Counted from the first letter of the stretch, positions 24,105 to 33,567 are shown. The stretch is 64,000 bases of DNA from Phaeobacter sp. CECT 5382 (GCF_001457775.1 NZ_CYSG01000006.1:62001-126000); one strand, 5' to 3'. Notes: generated from the sequence alone by a model not told the origin. Translations and numbers: made by a program.

Positions 24105-24947
24105 TTAGGCGCGGTTGCGTTCTTTCATCTCTTCCAGCCAGGGCGGAGAGACGGTCGGGGCACCATAGAGGAAACCCTGCAGGCAATCGACGCCAATGGA
24201 GACCAGAAATTCTGCTTCGGCCTGAGTTTCGACGGATTCGGCCACCACCAGCATGTCGAACTGCTTGGCAATGCCCACGAGAGCGCGGGTCACGGCCTGA
24301 TTGTCGAGATTGGAACAGATGCCGCGAATGAACTGGCCATCCACCTTGACGGCATCAAAGAAGAACTCGCGGAAATGGCCGATTGCCGTGGTGCCGGCCC
24401 CAAAATTATCCAGCGCAAAGGCGATGCCGTATTTCTGCATTCGGTCCATGAAGTCGATGACCAGTTCGGGCGCATCCATGGCCGAGGCTTCGGTGATTTC
24501 CAACACCAGCCGTTCACCGATGTTTTTATCCTTTTTCAGGAAATTTTCCAGCACCTTGGTCCAGCGCCGGTATCCGATGGACCGGGCTGACATGTTGATG
24601 GAAAGCCGAATCCGGGGCGAATTGCTCAGGGCGCGCAGCCCGTGTTGCAACGCTAGGCAGTCCAGTTCGCGGCCGATTTCTTTGTCATAGACGACATGCA
24701 TGAAGTCGCGGGCCGGGATGACCCGACCGGTGGCATCCAGCACCCGCATGTAGCCTTCGTAAAAGGCAGTTTCATGCGGCGGCAGGGCCTGCATGACGGG
24801 CTGAAAGGCCAGCATGGTATGATTGTGTTTGACCGCCTCTGCGACCATGTCCAGGGTCGAGACATCCCGTGCCACCACTGCCGATGAAATCGGATCTTCA
24901 GCGCCTTCTGGCAAATTGGCCCGTGTCAATTTTTGTTTGCTTATCAC
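24105..24947 (-). CDS. EAL-domain protein with altered catalytic motif
   Basis: A 280-residue protein that is almost entirely an EAL domain (c-di-GMP phosphodiesterase fold), without a GGDEF or sensor domain. Conserved positions include YEGYMR (for ExLxR), NMSARS, LEITEAS, AVKVDGQFI and VAESVETQ. The normally invariant DDFGTG loop reads DNFGAG, so one metal-binding Asp is Asn; AEGVE is AESVE. This suggests weak or absent hydrolysis and perhaps a c-di-GMP receptor role, but that is inference. Cytoplasmic, single gene. Confidence 0.88.
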   Translation of the reverse strand: MISKQKLTRANLPEGAEDPISSAVVARDVSTLDMVAEAVKHNHTMLAFQPVMQALPPHETAFYEGYMRVLDATGRVIPARDFMHVVYDKEIGRELDCLALQHGLRALSNSPRIRLSINMSARSIGYRRWTKVLENFLKKDKNIGERLVLEITEASAMDAPELVIDFMDRMQKYGIAFALDNFGAGTTAIGHFREFFFDAVKVDGQFIRGICSNLDNQAVTRALVGIAKQFDMLVVAESVETQAEAEFLVSIGVDCLQGFLYGAPTVSPPWLEEMKERNRA

Positions 24948-25107
24948 TTCGACCCCCTGGGTATGCGCCGTTCAAGCTGTCGTCTTGGCATAGTATGCGT
25001 CAGAGGGAACCATCGGGTAAAAGGGTGAATTCTGCCTTAAATTTAAAATCCTAATGGTTTTTTGTTGCGCTGACGCTGGGGCAGCAGAGACGCGCGCGAG
25101 CCAGGCC

Positions 25108-25131
25108 GAAACTACAGGTTGAAACTACAGG
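25108..25131. repeat. 11-bp direct duplication at a stop codon
   Basis: GAAACTACAGG occurs at 25108-25118 and 25121-25131. The second copy includes the stop codon (CTA on plus, 25125-25127) of the sterol-desaturase family gene. Confidence 0.9.
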
Positions 25132-26048
25132 CCAGGGCTGCCGGCATCCTTTGGATTGCGCGCCAGATGTTTGGCCTTGATCGTCTCGGAGCTATCCCGG
25201 CTGCCATCGTGGCTGTAGCCAGGGGGCGCAAAGGCATAGGCGAGGCGTTGTTTCAAGGTCAGGCCCGGTTGGGTCACGTCCTTGTAGATGGCGACCCATT
25301 CGTGAAAGGCGACCCGCAAAGGGTTGAAGGTGGCGATGTTGAAAACCAGGCCATAGTCCACCGGGTCGTCGTCTTGTTCGGGCACAAAGGTTCCGAACAT
25401 CTTGTCCCAGATGATAAAGACCCCCGCGTAGTTGCAATCGAGGTAGCGCGGGTTGCGGCCATGGTGCGCGCGGTGATGGCTGGGGGTGTTCATCACCGCC
25501 TCAAACCAGCGCGGCATCTTTTTGATGGCTTCGGTGTGGATCCAGAACTGATAGACGAGGTTGAGCCCGCCCACGAACAGTACCAGCGCCGGGTGAAACC
25601 CCAAAAGCACCAGTGGCGCGCGCACAATCATCATGAAGGTAAAGGTCCCGGTCCAGGTTTGGCGTAGTGCTGTGGTCAGGTTGTAGTGTTGGCTGGAGTG
25701 GTGATTGACGTGGCTGGCCCAGACCCAGCGAATGCGGTGGCCAAAGCGATGCACCCAGTAATAGCGCAGATCATCCAGTATGAAACACAGGCCGATCACC
25801 CAGATCGAGGTGCCCAGATCGAGCGGTGTCAGTCTCCAGAGCAGCATGAAAAACCCCCAGGCGATAAAGCCCAGAAGAATGCCAGAGGCCACACTGCCTG
25901 CCCCCATGATCAGCGAGGTCACCGCATCACGGGTCTCGTAGCGCCCACCGCGTCCTTTGATTGCGATCCACAGAAATTCACCCAGAATGGCAGCAATGAA
26001 AATCGGCACGGCCAATTGGGTCACGTCCGGAAGAGTAAGCGGATCCAT
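25125..26048 (-). CDS. Sterol desaturase/fatty acid hydroxylase family protein
   Basis: A 307-residue integral membrane di-iron enzyme. Histidine boxes are HRFGH (H100, H104), HVNHH (H113, H116, H117) and HHRAHH (191-196), with further His near the C-terminus, as in the fatty-acid hydroxylase superfamily. Hydrophobic segments surround the boxes. Bacterial members hydroxylate or desaturate lipids, hopanoids or carotenoids; which one cannot be told here. It is followed on the same strand after the gene at 26053, only 4 bp apart, so the two are probably an operon. Confidence 0.9.
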   Translation of the reverse strand: MDPLTLPDVTQLAVPIFIAAILGEFLWIAIKGRGGRYETRDAVTSLIMGAGSVASGILLGFIAWGFFMLLWRLTPLDLGTSIWVIGLCFILDDLRYYWVHRFGHRIRWVWASHVNHHSSQHYNLTTALRQTWTGTFTFMMIVRAPLVLLGFHPALVLFVGGLNLVYQFWIHTEAIKKMPRWFEAVMNTPSHHRAHHGRNPRYLDCNYAGVFIIWDKMFGTFVPEQDDDPVDYGLVFNIATFNPLRVAFHEWVAIYKDVTQPGLTLKQRLAYAFAPPGYSHDGSRDSSETIKAKHLARNPKDAGSPGL

Positions 26049-26052
26049 GGCG

Positions 26053-26478
26053 TTAAGCCTCTGCTAGGGGGGAGTTGATAGCGGAATGGTCAGCGATCAT
26101 CTGCTGCCAGCTATTCGTTTCTGTGGGTGTCAGATGCAACAGCACCCGTGGCGCGGAATAATCAGCAAAGCTGAGGCGCAGGCCATCGTTGGTTCTGGCA
26201 AGATCAATATCCTGCAAGGTGCGGGCCACCGTGTCGGCACCAAAGGACCACACCAGTCCAAGGGGCGCGGATGCCTCCGCGTCTCGGATCAGGGCTGCAT
26301 GGCCGTTGTCCGCGACAATCAGCTGAGAAACCCGGCTTTCAGGAAATTGCCGCTGCCAGGCTGCGCGCGCGGAGGCAGCGCTGAGCACCCGCTTGTTGGA
26401 GCGCCCGGTCAGATGCAGGAGCACCGCAATTGCAGCGATTCCGCCGATAACAAGGATCAACAGCAGTTCCAGCGGCAT
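26053..26478 (-). CDS. Hypothetical membrane-anchored protein
   Basis: A 141-residue protein with one N-terminal helix (MPLELLLILVIGGIAAIAVLLHL), a basic stretch (RSNKR) and a soluble domain of about 115 residues with ADNGHAALI and RLSFADYSAPRVLLHL. GGAGGACC lies just upstream of the ATG. It immediately precedes the sterol-desaturase family gene and may be co-transcribed. No family recognised. Confidence 0.75.
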   Translation of the reverse strand: MPLELLLILVIGGIAAIAVLLHLTGRSNKRVLSAASARAAWQRQFPESRVSQLIVADNGHAALIRDAEASAPLGLVWSFGADTVARTLQDIDLARTNDGLRLSFADYSAPRVLLHLTPTETNSWQQMIADHSAINSPLAEA

Positions 26479-26492
26479 TTGGTCCTCCTTAA

Positions 26493-26519
26493 CAACCCGG
26501 TACCCGACAACCCGGTACC
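26493..26519. repeat. 12-bp direct duplication
   Basis: CAACCCGGTACC at 26493-26504 and 26508-26519, period 15, just upstream of the gene at 26053-26478; a shorter CGGTACCCG follows near 26534. Confidence 0.9.
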
Positions 26520-26652
26520 TGTTCCGCCTGAAAGCGCGGTACCCGTTCAGAATGACGGGCCCCGGGCCGTGCTGTCAAAGGTGGCGTTGCGGCAAGGAGG
26601 GCTTTGGCCGAGGAGGGGCGGCCAAAGTCATGTCAAATTCTACAGAGCTGAA

Positions 26653-27240
26653 TTAGCTCTGATCGGCCTCAGCGATCATTGCTGCAATGATTGCCTTGGC
26701 GCTTTCGGAATTCCATTCCGCATCCCCCAGCAGGCGCGCGACTTCCTGACCGTCGCGGTTCAGCAATACGGTGATCGGCAGGCCGATCACCGCCATCTGG
26801 CGGGCTAGAGCCTGTTTTGGGTCCTGATGACGTGGCAGGTTGGTGATGCCGTTTTCTGCAAAGAACTTCTCGATGCCTGCGGGAGAGTTGCGACCGGTGG
26901 CGATGGTCAGAACTTCGAAATCTTCTCCTCCGAATTCTTCCTGCAGCTCGGCGATCTGCGGCATTTCCTTGCGGCAGGGCGCGCACCAGGTGGCCCAGAA
27001 GTTCAGCAGCACGACCTTGCCCTTGTAGTCTTGCAGAGAGGCCATGCCGCCCTCGTCTTCGAGGAAGAATTCGGCATCCGAGACATCGCGAGGGCTGGAA
27101 TGGATCACCAGACGTTTGAGGCTATCCGCACGCAGGGCCTCCAGCGCGGCTACATCCGCAGCAGCCGAAGGCGCGACAAAGGCCGCATTTGCACCCAAGC
27201 TCAGGGCCATATAAAGGGAAAGCTGACGTAACAGACGCAT
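26653..27240 (-). CDS. TlpA-like thiol-disulfide oxidoreductase
   Basis: A 195-residue periplasmic thioredoxin-fold protein: signal peptide (residues 1-27), [17 protein letters not shown] with active-site C86-x-x-C89, and the cis-Pro loop GLPITVLLN. TlpA/ResA types keep periplasmic cysteines reduced, often for cytochrome c or oxidase assembly. Divergent from argH with only 20 bp between, a typical Rhodobacteraceae arrangement. Confidence 0.92.
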   Translation of the reverse strand: MRLLRQLSLYMALSLGANAAFVAPSAAADVAALEALRADSLKRLVIHSSPRDVSDAEFFLEDEGGMASLQDYKGKVVLLNFWATWCAPCRKEMPQIAELQEEFGGEDFEVLTIATGRNSPAGIEKFFAENGITNLPRHQDPKQALARQMAVIGLPITVLLNRDGQEVARLLGDAEWNSESAKAIIAAMIAEADQS

Positions 27241-27260
27241 ATTATCTCCGGGATTGCACC

Positions 27261-28655
27261 ATGACAGATCAAGCCTCGAACCAGATGTGGGGCGGCCGCT
27301 TTGCCGCCGGTCCAGACGCGATCATGGAGGCGATCAACGCCTCGATCGGTTTTGACAAGCGGATGGCAGCCCAAGACATTGCTGGCTCCAGGGCCCACGC
27401 AGCGATGTTGGCTGCAACAGGCGTTATAAGCGATAACGACGCCGAGGCAATTCGGGAAGGCCTGCTCACGGTCTTGTCAGAGATCGAGACCGGGACGTTC
27501 CAGTTCTCCACCGCGCTGGAAGACATCCACATGAACGTCGAGGCCCGCCTGAAAGAGGTGATTGGTGAACCTGCAGGCCGTCTGCACACGGGGCGGTCAC
27601 GTAACGATCAGGTGGCGACAGATTTCAAACTTTGGGTGCGGGATCAGCTGGATGCGGCTGAGTCGGGTCTGTTGGCGCTGATCAAGGCGCTGTTGGGGCA
27701 GGCCGAAGCCGGTGCCGATTGGGTGATGCCCGGTTTTACCCACCTGCAGGTGGCACAGCCGGTGACCTGGGGCCACCACATGATGGCCTATGTCGAAATG
27801 TTTGGACGCGATCTGTCGCGGGTGCGCGACGCGCGCAAGCGCATGAACGAATCTCCATTGGGCGCGGCAGCACTCGCCGGCACCTCTTTTCCGATTGATC
27901 GCGACATGACCGCCGCTGCGCTGGGCTTTGACCGCCCAGCTGCGAATTCGCTGGATGCGGTGTCTGATCGTGACTTTGCGCTGGAGTTCCTGTCGGCGGC
28001 CTCAATCAGCGCCATTCACCTTAGCCGCTTTGCCGAAGAGCTGGTGATCTGGTCCTCGGCGCAGTTCCGCTTTGTGACCCTGTCGGACCGCTTCTCGACG
28101 GGCTCATCCATCATGCCGCAAAAGAAAAACCCGGATGCCGCCGAGCTGATCCGCGCCAAGGTGGGCCGGATCTTTGGTGCCAACACGGCGCTGATGATGG
28201 TGATGAAGGGGCTGCCGCTGGCCTATTCCAAAGACATGCAAGAAGACAAGGAACAGGTCTTTGATGCCGCCGACAGCTGGATGCTGGCCTTGGCCGCAAT
28301 GGAAGGCATGGTCAAGGACATGACGGCAAATCGCGAAGAGCTGGCGGCGGCTGCCGGTACAGGCTTCTCAACGGCGACCGATCTGGCCGATTGGCTGGTG
28401 CGGGTGCTGGGCTTGCCGTTCCGCGATGCGCATCACGTGACAGGATCGCTGGTGGCACTGGCCGAAGGCCGTGGCTGTGATCTGCCGGATCTGACGCTGG
28501 CAGACATGCAGAACGTGCACGGTGAGATCACTCAGGATGTCTTTACTGTTCTGGGTGTTGAAAACTCGGTAAACTCGCGCCTGTCCTATGGTGGCACCGC
28601 CCCCGCCCAAGTGCGTGCGCAGGTGGCCCGTTGGACTACGATCCTGGCGGGCTGA
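27261..28655 (+). CDS. argH: Argininosuccinate lyase
   Basis: Last step of arginine synthesis: argininosuccinate to arginine plus fumarate. The 464-residue protein has [10 protein letters not shown] (109-118), FTHLQVAQP with the catalytic His161 region, and the superfamily signature [12 protein letters not shown] (281-292) with the catalytic Ser. The start at 27261 was chosen ([14 protein letters not shown]), matching the conserved MWGGRF near residue 10. The fumarate product enters the TCA cycle encoded later in the window. Confidence 0.97.
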   Translation: MTDQASNQMWGGRFAAGPDAIMEAINASIGFDKRMAAQDIAGSRAHAAMLAATGVISDNDAEAIREGLLTVLSEIETGTFQFSTALEDIHMNVEARLKEVIGEPAGRLHTGRSRNDQVATDFKLWVRDQLDAAESGLLALIKALLGQAEAGADWVMPGFTHLQVAQPVTWGHHMMAYVEMFGRDLSRVRDARKRMNESPLGAAALAGTSFPIDRDMTAAALGFDRPAANSLDAVSDRDFALEFLSAASISAIHLSRFAEELVIWSSAQFRFVTLSDRFSTGSSIMPQKKNPDAAELIRAKVGRIFGANTALMMVMKGLPLAYSKDMQEDKEQVFDAADSWMLALAAMEGMVKDMTANREELAAAAGTGFSTATDLADWLVRVLGLPFRDAHHVTGSLVALAEGRGCDLPDLTLADMQNVHGEITQDVFTVLGVENSVNSRLSYGGTAPAQVRAQVARWTTILAG

Positions 28656-28757
28656 TTGCCGCCGAGCTGACGAAAATGCTGCGCAAGGAGCTTGTTTAGG
28701 CTCTTTGCGTCCCCAGATTGGTGCTACCTTCGCAAGAAGGCATTGAACGGAGGCAAG

Positions 28758-28937
28758 ATGATGCGCGGATGGATCTTTGGCCTGATTGGCTTGGTTCTGG
28801 TGAGCGCCTGTGGCGTCGATGGCGAGCCGGTGCGCCCGTCGCTGAATGCCGGCGTTGGTGTCTCCAACAGTGGCGTTCATGCCGGTGGATCAGTTGGTCT
28901 GCACAAGGGACCGGTGAATATCTTCCTTGGCTTCTAG
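28758..28937 (+). CDS. Small lipoprotein (argH-lysA interval, first)
   Basis: A 59-residue protein with a lipoprotein signal, MMRGWIFGLIGLVLVSAC, and a short Gly/Val/Ser-rich mature part (NAGVGVSNSGVHAGGSVGL) ending in an aromatic residue. GGAGG precedes the ATG by a few bases. Expected in the outer or inner membrane. Lies between argH and a second mini-lipoprotein. No family recognised. Confidence 0.75.
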   Translation: MMRGWIFGLIGLVLVSACGVDGEPVRPSLNAGVGVSNSGVHAGGSVGLHKGPVNIFLGF

Positions 28938-29002
28938 CACGAATGGCTTCGATTTGGAAAAATGTCCGCACTAGGGGCCCGCGACAGGTCAAGGAACACG
29001 TG

Positions 29003-29167
29003 ATGATACGACTTTTTTTGGTGCTGGGCGTTGTTGCGCTGGCAGCCTGTGATCTGCCACAGAGCTATGCCACGCCGCCCAAAGACGAGCCGAAACAGGA
29101 AAAACCAGCAAAGAGCGGTGTTTCCGTTTCTGGCTATGCCCGCGTCGGCGTTTCGCATCGCTTCTGA
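29003..29167 (+). CDS. Small lipoprotein (argH-lysA interval, second)
   Basis: A 54-residue protein: signal MIRLFLVLGVVALAAC, Lys/Pro/Glu-rich linker, and a short C-terminal strand SGVSVSGYARVGVSHRF. AAGGA lies upstream; a GTG one codon earlier is an alternative start. Its C-terminal alternating pattern loosely resembles that of the preceding mini-lipoprotein, so the two may be diverged duplicates. Function unknown. Confidence 0.72.
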   Translation: MIRLFLVLGVVALAACDLPQSYATPPKDEPKQEKPAKSGVSVSGYARVGVSHRF

Positions 29168-29252
29168 AATCTGAGGCGCTTGGTGCAGGAAAGCCGGGCG
29201 ATGAGGTGGGAATCATTTGCCTCAGAACCCGGTTTTGGCTAATCGCCAAGGT

Positions 29253-30518
29253 ATGGATCACTTTCTCTACCGCGACGGCGCGCTTTACGCCGAAGATGTG
29301 CCGGTTGCCGAAATCGCGGCTGCTGTGGGCACTCCGTTCTATGTCTATTCCACAGCGACGCTCCAGCGCCACTTCCGGCTGTTTGACGAAGCGCTGGAGG
29401 GCATGGATCATCTGGTCTGCTATGCCATGAAGGCTGCGAGCAATCAGGCGATCCTTAAGACTCTGACGCAGGCCGGGGCGGGTATGGATGTGGTCAGCCA
29501 GGGCGAATACCTGCGGGCCAAAGCGGCTGGTGTGCCCGGCGACAAGATCGTGTTTTCCGGTGTTGGCAAAACCGCCGAGGAAATCCGCGTGGCACTGACG
29601 GGGGGCATTCGGCAGTTCAATGTCGAGAGCGAGCCCGAAATGGAAGTGATCAACGCGGTGGCGCTGGAGCTGGGGCAGGTGGCACCGATCACTATTCGGG
29701 TAAACCCGGATGTCGACGCCAAGACCCATGCCAAGATCGCCACGGGCAAATCCGAAAACAAATTTGGCATTCCCATCGCCCGCGCGCGTGACGTCTATGC
29801 GCATGCCGCCAGCCTCAAGGGCCTCAAGGTGGTTGGAATCGACGTGCATATCGGCTCGCAACTGACCGAGTTGGAGCCGTTCCGGCAAGCCTATCAAAAA
29901 GTGGCCGAGCTGACAGAGACCCTGCGCGCCGATGGTCATGACATCAAACGTCTGGATCTGGGCGGCGGCCTGGGCATTCCCTATACCCGCTCCAACGAGG
30001 CGCCACCGCTGCCGGTGGAATACGGTCAGCTGATCAAGGAAACGCTGGGACATCTGGGCTGTGAGATCGAGATTGAGCCGGGCCGCCTGATCGCGGGCAA
30101 TGCGGGCCTGATGGTCAGCAAGGTGATCTATGTGAAATCCGGTGAGGGCCGTGATTTCTTGATTGTGGATGGCGCGATGAACGACCTGATCCGCCCCGCC
30201 ATGTACGAAGCCCATCATGATATCGTGGCCGTACAAGAGCCCGAAGCAGGCATTGAAAGTCGCCCCTATGATATCGTCGGCCCGGTCTGTGAAACGGGCG
30301 ATACCTTTGCCAAGGAACGCAATATGCCGCCGCTGGATGCGGGCGATCTCATCGCCTTTCGCAGTGCTGGTGCCTATGGTGCGGTGATGGCCAGCGAATA
30401 TAATTCACGGCCCCTGATTCCCGAAGTTCTGGTGCATGGGGATCAATTCGCGGTTATCCGCCCAAGGCCGGACTATGACGAAATGATAAATCGCGATACC
30501 ATCCCTGAGTGGCTGTAA
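29253..30518 (+). CDS. lysA: Diaminopimelate decarboxylase
   Basis: Converts meso-diaminopimelate to lysine with PLP. The 421-residue protein has the PLP Lys60 in VCYAMKAASNQ, GIDVHIGSQL, LDLGGGLGIPY, EPGRLIAGNAG and the CETGD/GAYG C-terminal motifs of fold-type III decarboxylases. I chose ATG 29253 (MDHFLYRDGAL) from family length; a TTG at 29217 has a better GAGGTGGG ribosome-binding site and would add 12 residues. Follows argH and the mini-lipoproteins. Confidence 0.95.
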   Translation: MDHFLYRDGALYAEDVPVAEIAAAVGTPFYVYSTATLQRHFRLFDEALEGMDHLVCYAMKAASNQAILKTLTQAGAGMDVVSQGEYLRAKAAGVPGDKIVFSGVGKTAEEIRVALTGGIRQFNVESEPEMEVINAVALELGQVAPITIRVNPDVDAKTHAKIATGKSENKFGIPIARARDVYAHAASLKGLKVVGIDVHIGSQLTELEPFRQAYQKVAELTETLRADGHDIKRLDLGGGLGIPYTRSNEAPPLPVEYGQLIKETLGHLGCEIEIEPGRLIAGNAGLMVSKVIYVKSGEGRDFLIVDGAMNDLIRPAMYEAHHDIVAVQEPEAGIESRPYDIVGPVCETGDTFAKERNMPPLDAGDLIAFRSAGAYGAVMASEYNSRPLIPEVLVHGDQFAVIRPRPDYDEMINRDTIPEWL

Positions 30519-30581
30519 TCATCCGGGGCTTCATTTCGGATGCGCGGCCATAGCGCAAAGCCGGATGGAGGCAGAGCCGAG

Positions 30582-33308
30582 ATGATGCGAAACCGCAAAA
30601 GGGATCCACGATTGCAGCCGCTGCGCTGGGCGCTTCGGCTGACCCAGGCGGGCATGGTGGCGGAACGGGCCCTGCGCGCGTTCTGGCCCCTTGCCTCGGT
30701 TCTGATGATCACACTGGCTGCGGTTATGCTGGGAGGGCTGGATCTGCTGCCTCTTGGGGTAGTCTGGAGCGGGGCGGTTTTTGTTCTTGTGGCGAGCTTG
30801 TGTGCCTTGGCTTGGGGACTGTGGCATTTTCGCTGGCCGCGTCAGTCGGAAACTCTGGCGCGTCTGGATGCCAGTCTGCCGGGGCGCCCCGTGCGGGCCC
30901 TGCTCGACAGTCAGGCGACTGGCGCCGGGGATGCCGGATCAATGGCGCTGTGGCTGGCGCATCAACAACGCATGGCCCGGGCCGCAGCCGCAGCAAAACC
31001 ACCAACACCCAACCTGCGTATCGCTGCGGCTGACCCTTTTGCCCTGCGCTATGTGGCGCTGTTGGCCCTGGTCATGGCACTTGGCTTTGGCTCGCTCTGG
31101 CGGGTGGGCAGCCTTGGGGCCATGGTGCCGGGGGGGCAGGCTGGGGTGGTAACAGCTTCCTGGGAAGGATGGATCGAGCCGCCGCGCTATACCGGGCTGC
31201 CAGTCCTGTATCTGAATGATCAGCAGGCTGATAGGCTGGAGCTGCCAGAGGGCAGTCGCATCACCCTGCGGTTTTACGGATCGGTTGGGGCGCTGGCCCT
31301 GAAGGAAACTGTTTCTGCTTCTGTCGCTGGGACCGTGGGGACTGCGACTGGGGCTGCGATTGGGTCTGCGGCTGGGACGGAGACCGGGGCCACAGTTGAG
31401 GCCACAGCGCCAGAACATGCCATTGAGGTGCAGCGCAACGGTGATCTTGAAATCAGGGGCGAAGGCGGGCGCAGCTGGTCTGTCGCAGTCCTGCCGGATA
31501 AGCCACCGCAGATTTCGGTGACAGGATTGCCGGAACTGACCGAAGCCGGCGCCCTGTCGCTGCCCTATATGGCGCAGGATGACTATGGGGTGATTGGTGG
31601 TGAGGTGCGGATTGCGCTGGATGAACATGCCTTGCAGCGCCGCCATGGGTTGCGACCGGATCCAGAGCCACGAGAGGTAATTACCCTGCCATTGCCTCTG
31701 CCTTTGAGCGGCAGCCGACAGGAATTCAGCGAGTTTCTGATCGAGGACTTTGCCGGACATCCCTGGGCTAACCTGCCGGTTGTCTTCAGTTTTACGGTCC
31801 GGGATGCTGCAGGGCAAAGCACGACCACGGCCGGTCTTGGGGCGCTGCTGGTGGCGCCGCGGTTCTTTGATCCGCTCGCAGCTGCCGTCGCAGAGCAACG
31901 CCGGGATATTCTTTGGTCAGGGGCAAACGCGGGTCGGATTGCGCAGGTTCTGCGGGCGGTGTCGCATCGGCCAGCAAGTATCTTCCGGGAGGCCGGAAGC
32001 TATCTGCAGCTGCGCGGCATTCTGCGGCGGCTCGAAGGGTTCACCCAGGCTGAACAGGCCGGACCGGGGCTGTCAGGCCCGCCCAGAGACGAGATCGCGG
32101 CGGCGCTTTGGGCTTTGGCGCAGAGTTTAGAAGAGGGCGATATTGGTGATGCTCTGGCGCGCATGCAGCAGGCCAAAGAACGGCTGAGCCAGGCGATGCG
32201 GGATGGCGCCAGTGACGAAGAAATTGCCCAGCTGATGCAAAAGCTGCGCGAGGCGACCCAGGATTACATGCGCCAGTTGCAGCGTCAGGCGCAGCGGGAC
32301 CGGCAATCCGGTGCAGAGGACGGAGAGCAGCAACAGGCGGGCACCACGCTGAGCCAGCAGGACCTGCAGGCAATGATGGATCACATCCAGGAGCTGATGG
32401 AACAGGGCCGCATGGCCGAGGCTGAACAGGCGCTCGAGGAATTCCAGCGGATGATGGAAAACATGCGGATGAGCCAGAACCAGCAGGGCGAAGGCGGCTC
32501 GCAGGGGCAACAGGCCATGGAAGGTCTGGGCGAGACCCTGCGTGAACAGCAGGGGCTGTCGGATCAGGCGTTCCGGGATTTGCAGGAACAATTCAACCCC
32601 AATGCGCAAGCCGGACAAAGCCAGAGCAATGAAGGGCGCAGTGGTGGTCAGGGGCGCGGTCAGCAGCACGAAGGCGGAACTGGTCAGGGCTCAGGTCAGG
32701 GAAATACAGGCCAGAATGGGTCTGGTCAGGACGGGTCCGGCCAAGATGGGTCTGGTCAAGACAGCGCCGGCCAGCAGGGGCAGCCGGGCCAGAACGGGAG
32801 CGGTGGACAGCCCGGTCAGGGCGGCAGTCTGGCAGACCGTCAGCAGGCCCTGCGTGATGAGCTGCGCCGCCAGCAGGAGGGCCTGCCACTTGGCGATGAG
32901 GCGGGCGGCTCGCAGACCCGCGAGGCACTGGACCGCGCCGGTGAGGCGATGGATCAGGCCGGAGAGGCTCTGCGCCAGGGCGATCTCGCCGGTGCAATCG
33001 ATCGTCAGTCCGATGCTATGGAAGCGCTGCGCGAAGGCATGCGCGCTCTCGGAGAGGCGCTGGCGGAAAACCAGCAACCCGGTCAGCAGCCGGGGCAGGG
33101 CCAGATGTCATCTTCCGGTCAGGCGGACCCGCTGGGCCGGGATCGCAACGCTTCGGGGCAAGGCGACGAGCGTGGTGCGCGCATCGGTGAAGGCCGCGCC
33201 CACCGCCGGGCCTGGGATCTTTTGGAAGAGCTGCGCCGCCGGATCGGTGAGCAGGGGCGCAGCGAAAGCGAACGCAGCTACATCGAACGTCTTTTGGATC
33301 AGTTCTGA
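30582..33308 (+). CDS. Large DUF4175 (TIGR02302) membrane protein
   Basis: A 908-residue protein with two N-terminal membrane helices (about 30-82) and a third near 152-180, then a large probably periplasmic region. Residues about 490-640 are helical and Gln/Glu/Met-rich (coiled coil); 676-750 are a Gly/Gln/Ser-rich low-complexity linker with GQDGSGQDGSGQD repeats; the C-terminus is helical (RRAWDLLEELRRRIGEQGRSESERSYIERLLDQF in outline). This matches the TIGR02302/DUF4175 family of alphaproteobacteria, function unknown. An Ala/Thr/Gly insert at about 249-276 arises from DNA repeats near 31320-31390. GGAGG precedes the chosen ATG. Confidence 0.88.
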   Translation: MMRNRKRDPRLQPLRWALRLTQAGMVAERALRAFWPLASVLMITLAAVMLGGLDLLPLGVVWSGAVFVLVASLCALAWGLWHFRWPRQSETLARLDASLPGRPVRALLDSQATGAGDAGSMALWLAHQQRMARAAAAAKPPTPNLRIAAADPFALRYVALLALVMALGFGSLWRVGSLGAMVPGGQAGVVTASWEGWIEPPRYTGLPVLYLNDQQADRLELPEGSRITLRFYGSVGALALKETVSASVAGTVGTATGAAIGSAAGTETGATVEATAPEHAIEVQRNGDLEIRGEGGRSWSVAVLPDKPPQISVTGLPELTEAGALSLPYMAQDDYGVIGGEVRIALDEHALQRRHGLRPDPEPREVITLPLPLPLSGSRQEFSEFLIEDFAGHPWANLPVVFSFTVRDAAGQSTTTAGLGALLVAPRFFDPLAAAVAEQRRDILWSGANAGRIAQVLRAVSHRPASIFREAGSYLQLRGILRRLEGFTQAEQAGPGLSGPPRDEIAAALWALAQSLEEGDIGDALARMQQAKERLSQAMRDGASDEEIAQLMQKLREATQDYMRQLQRQAQRDRQSGAEDGEQQQAGTTLSQQDLQAMMDHIQELMEQGRMAEAEQALEEFQRMMENMRMSQNQQGEGGSQGQQAMEGLGETLREQQGLSDQAFRDLQEQFNPNAQAGQSQSNEGRSGGQGRGQQHEGGTGQGSGQGNTGQNGSGQDGSGQDGSGQDSAGQQGQPGQNGSGGQPGQGGSLADRQQALRDELRRQQEGLPLGDEAGGSQTREALDRAGEAMDQAGEALRQGDLAGAIDRQSDAMEALREGMRALGEALAENQQPGQQPGQGQMSSSGQADPLGRDRNASGQGDERGARIGEGRAHRRAWDLLEELRRRIGEQGRSESERSYIERLLDQF

Positions 33309-33361
33309 GGCAAGCTCTTAAGCATCCTCCCACTGCTGCGGATTGGAAAACTCGCCATGTT

Positions 33362-33433
33362 CAAGACGTCGCAAAGGTACAAGACGTCGCAAAGGTACAA
33401 GACGGTGCACAGGTACAAGACGGTGCTGTGGCT
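33362..33433. repeat. 18-bp tandem repeat, four copies
   Basis: CAAGACGTCGCAAAGGTA at 33362-33379 and 33380-33397 are identical; 33398-33415 and 33416-33433 are diverged copies. Lies in the 259-bp spacer between the convergent DUF4175 and zinc-ribbon genes. Nothing else recognisable in that spacer. Confidence 0.95.
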
Positions 33434-33567
33434 CAACCCGCAGCAGGGCCACAGCAAGGACAGCAAAGGTAGTGCGTCAGGAAGTGCCGGTCCGAGGGTC
33501 GTTGAAGCGAGACTACACTCCGAAATCAGAATGTTAGACTATTTTCTCAAACTCAGACGGGCAAAGC

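Noticed and set aside
1329-33433. The tandem repeats as CRISPR-like arrays
   Set aside because: Units abut directly, without unique spacers between them, and no cas genes are present.
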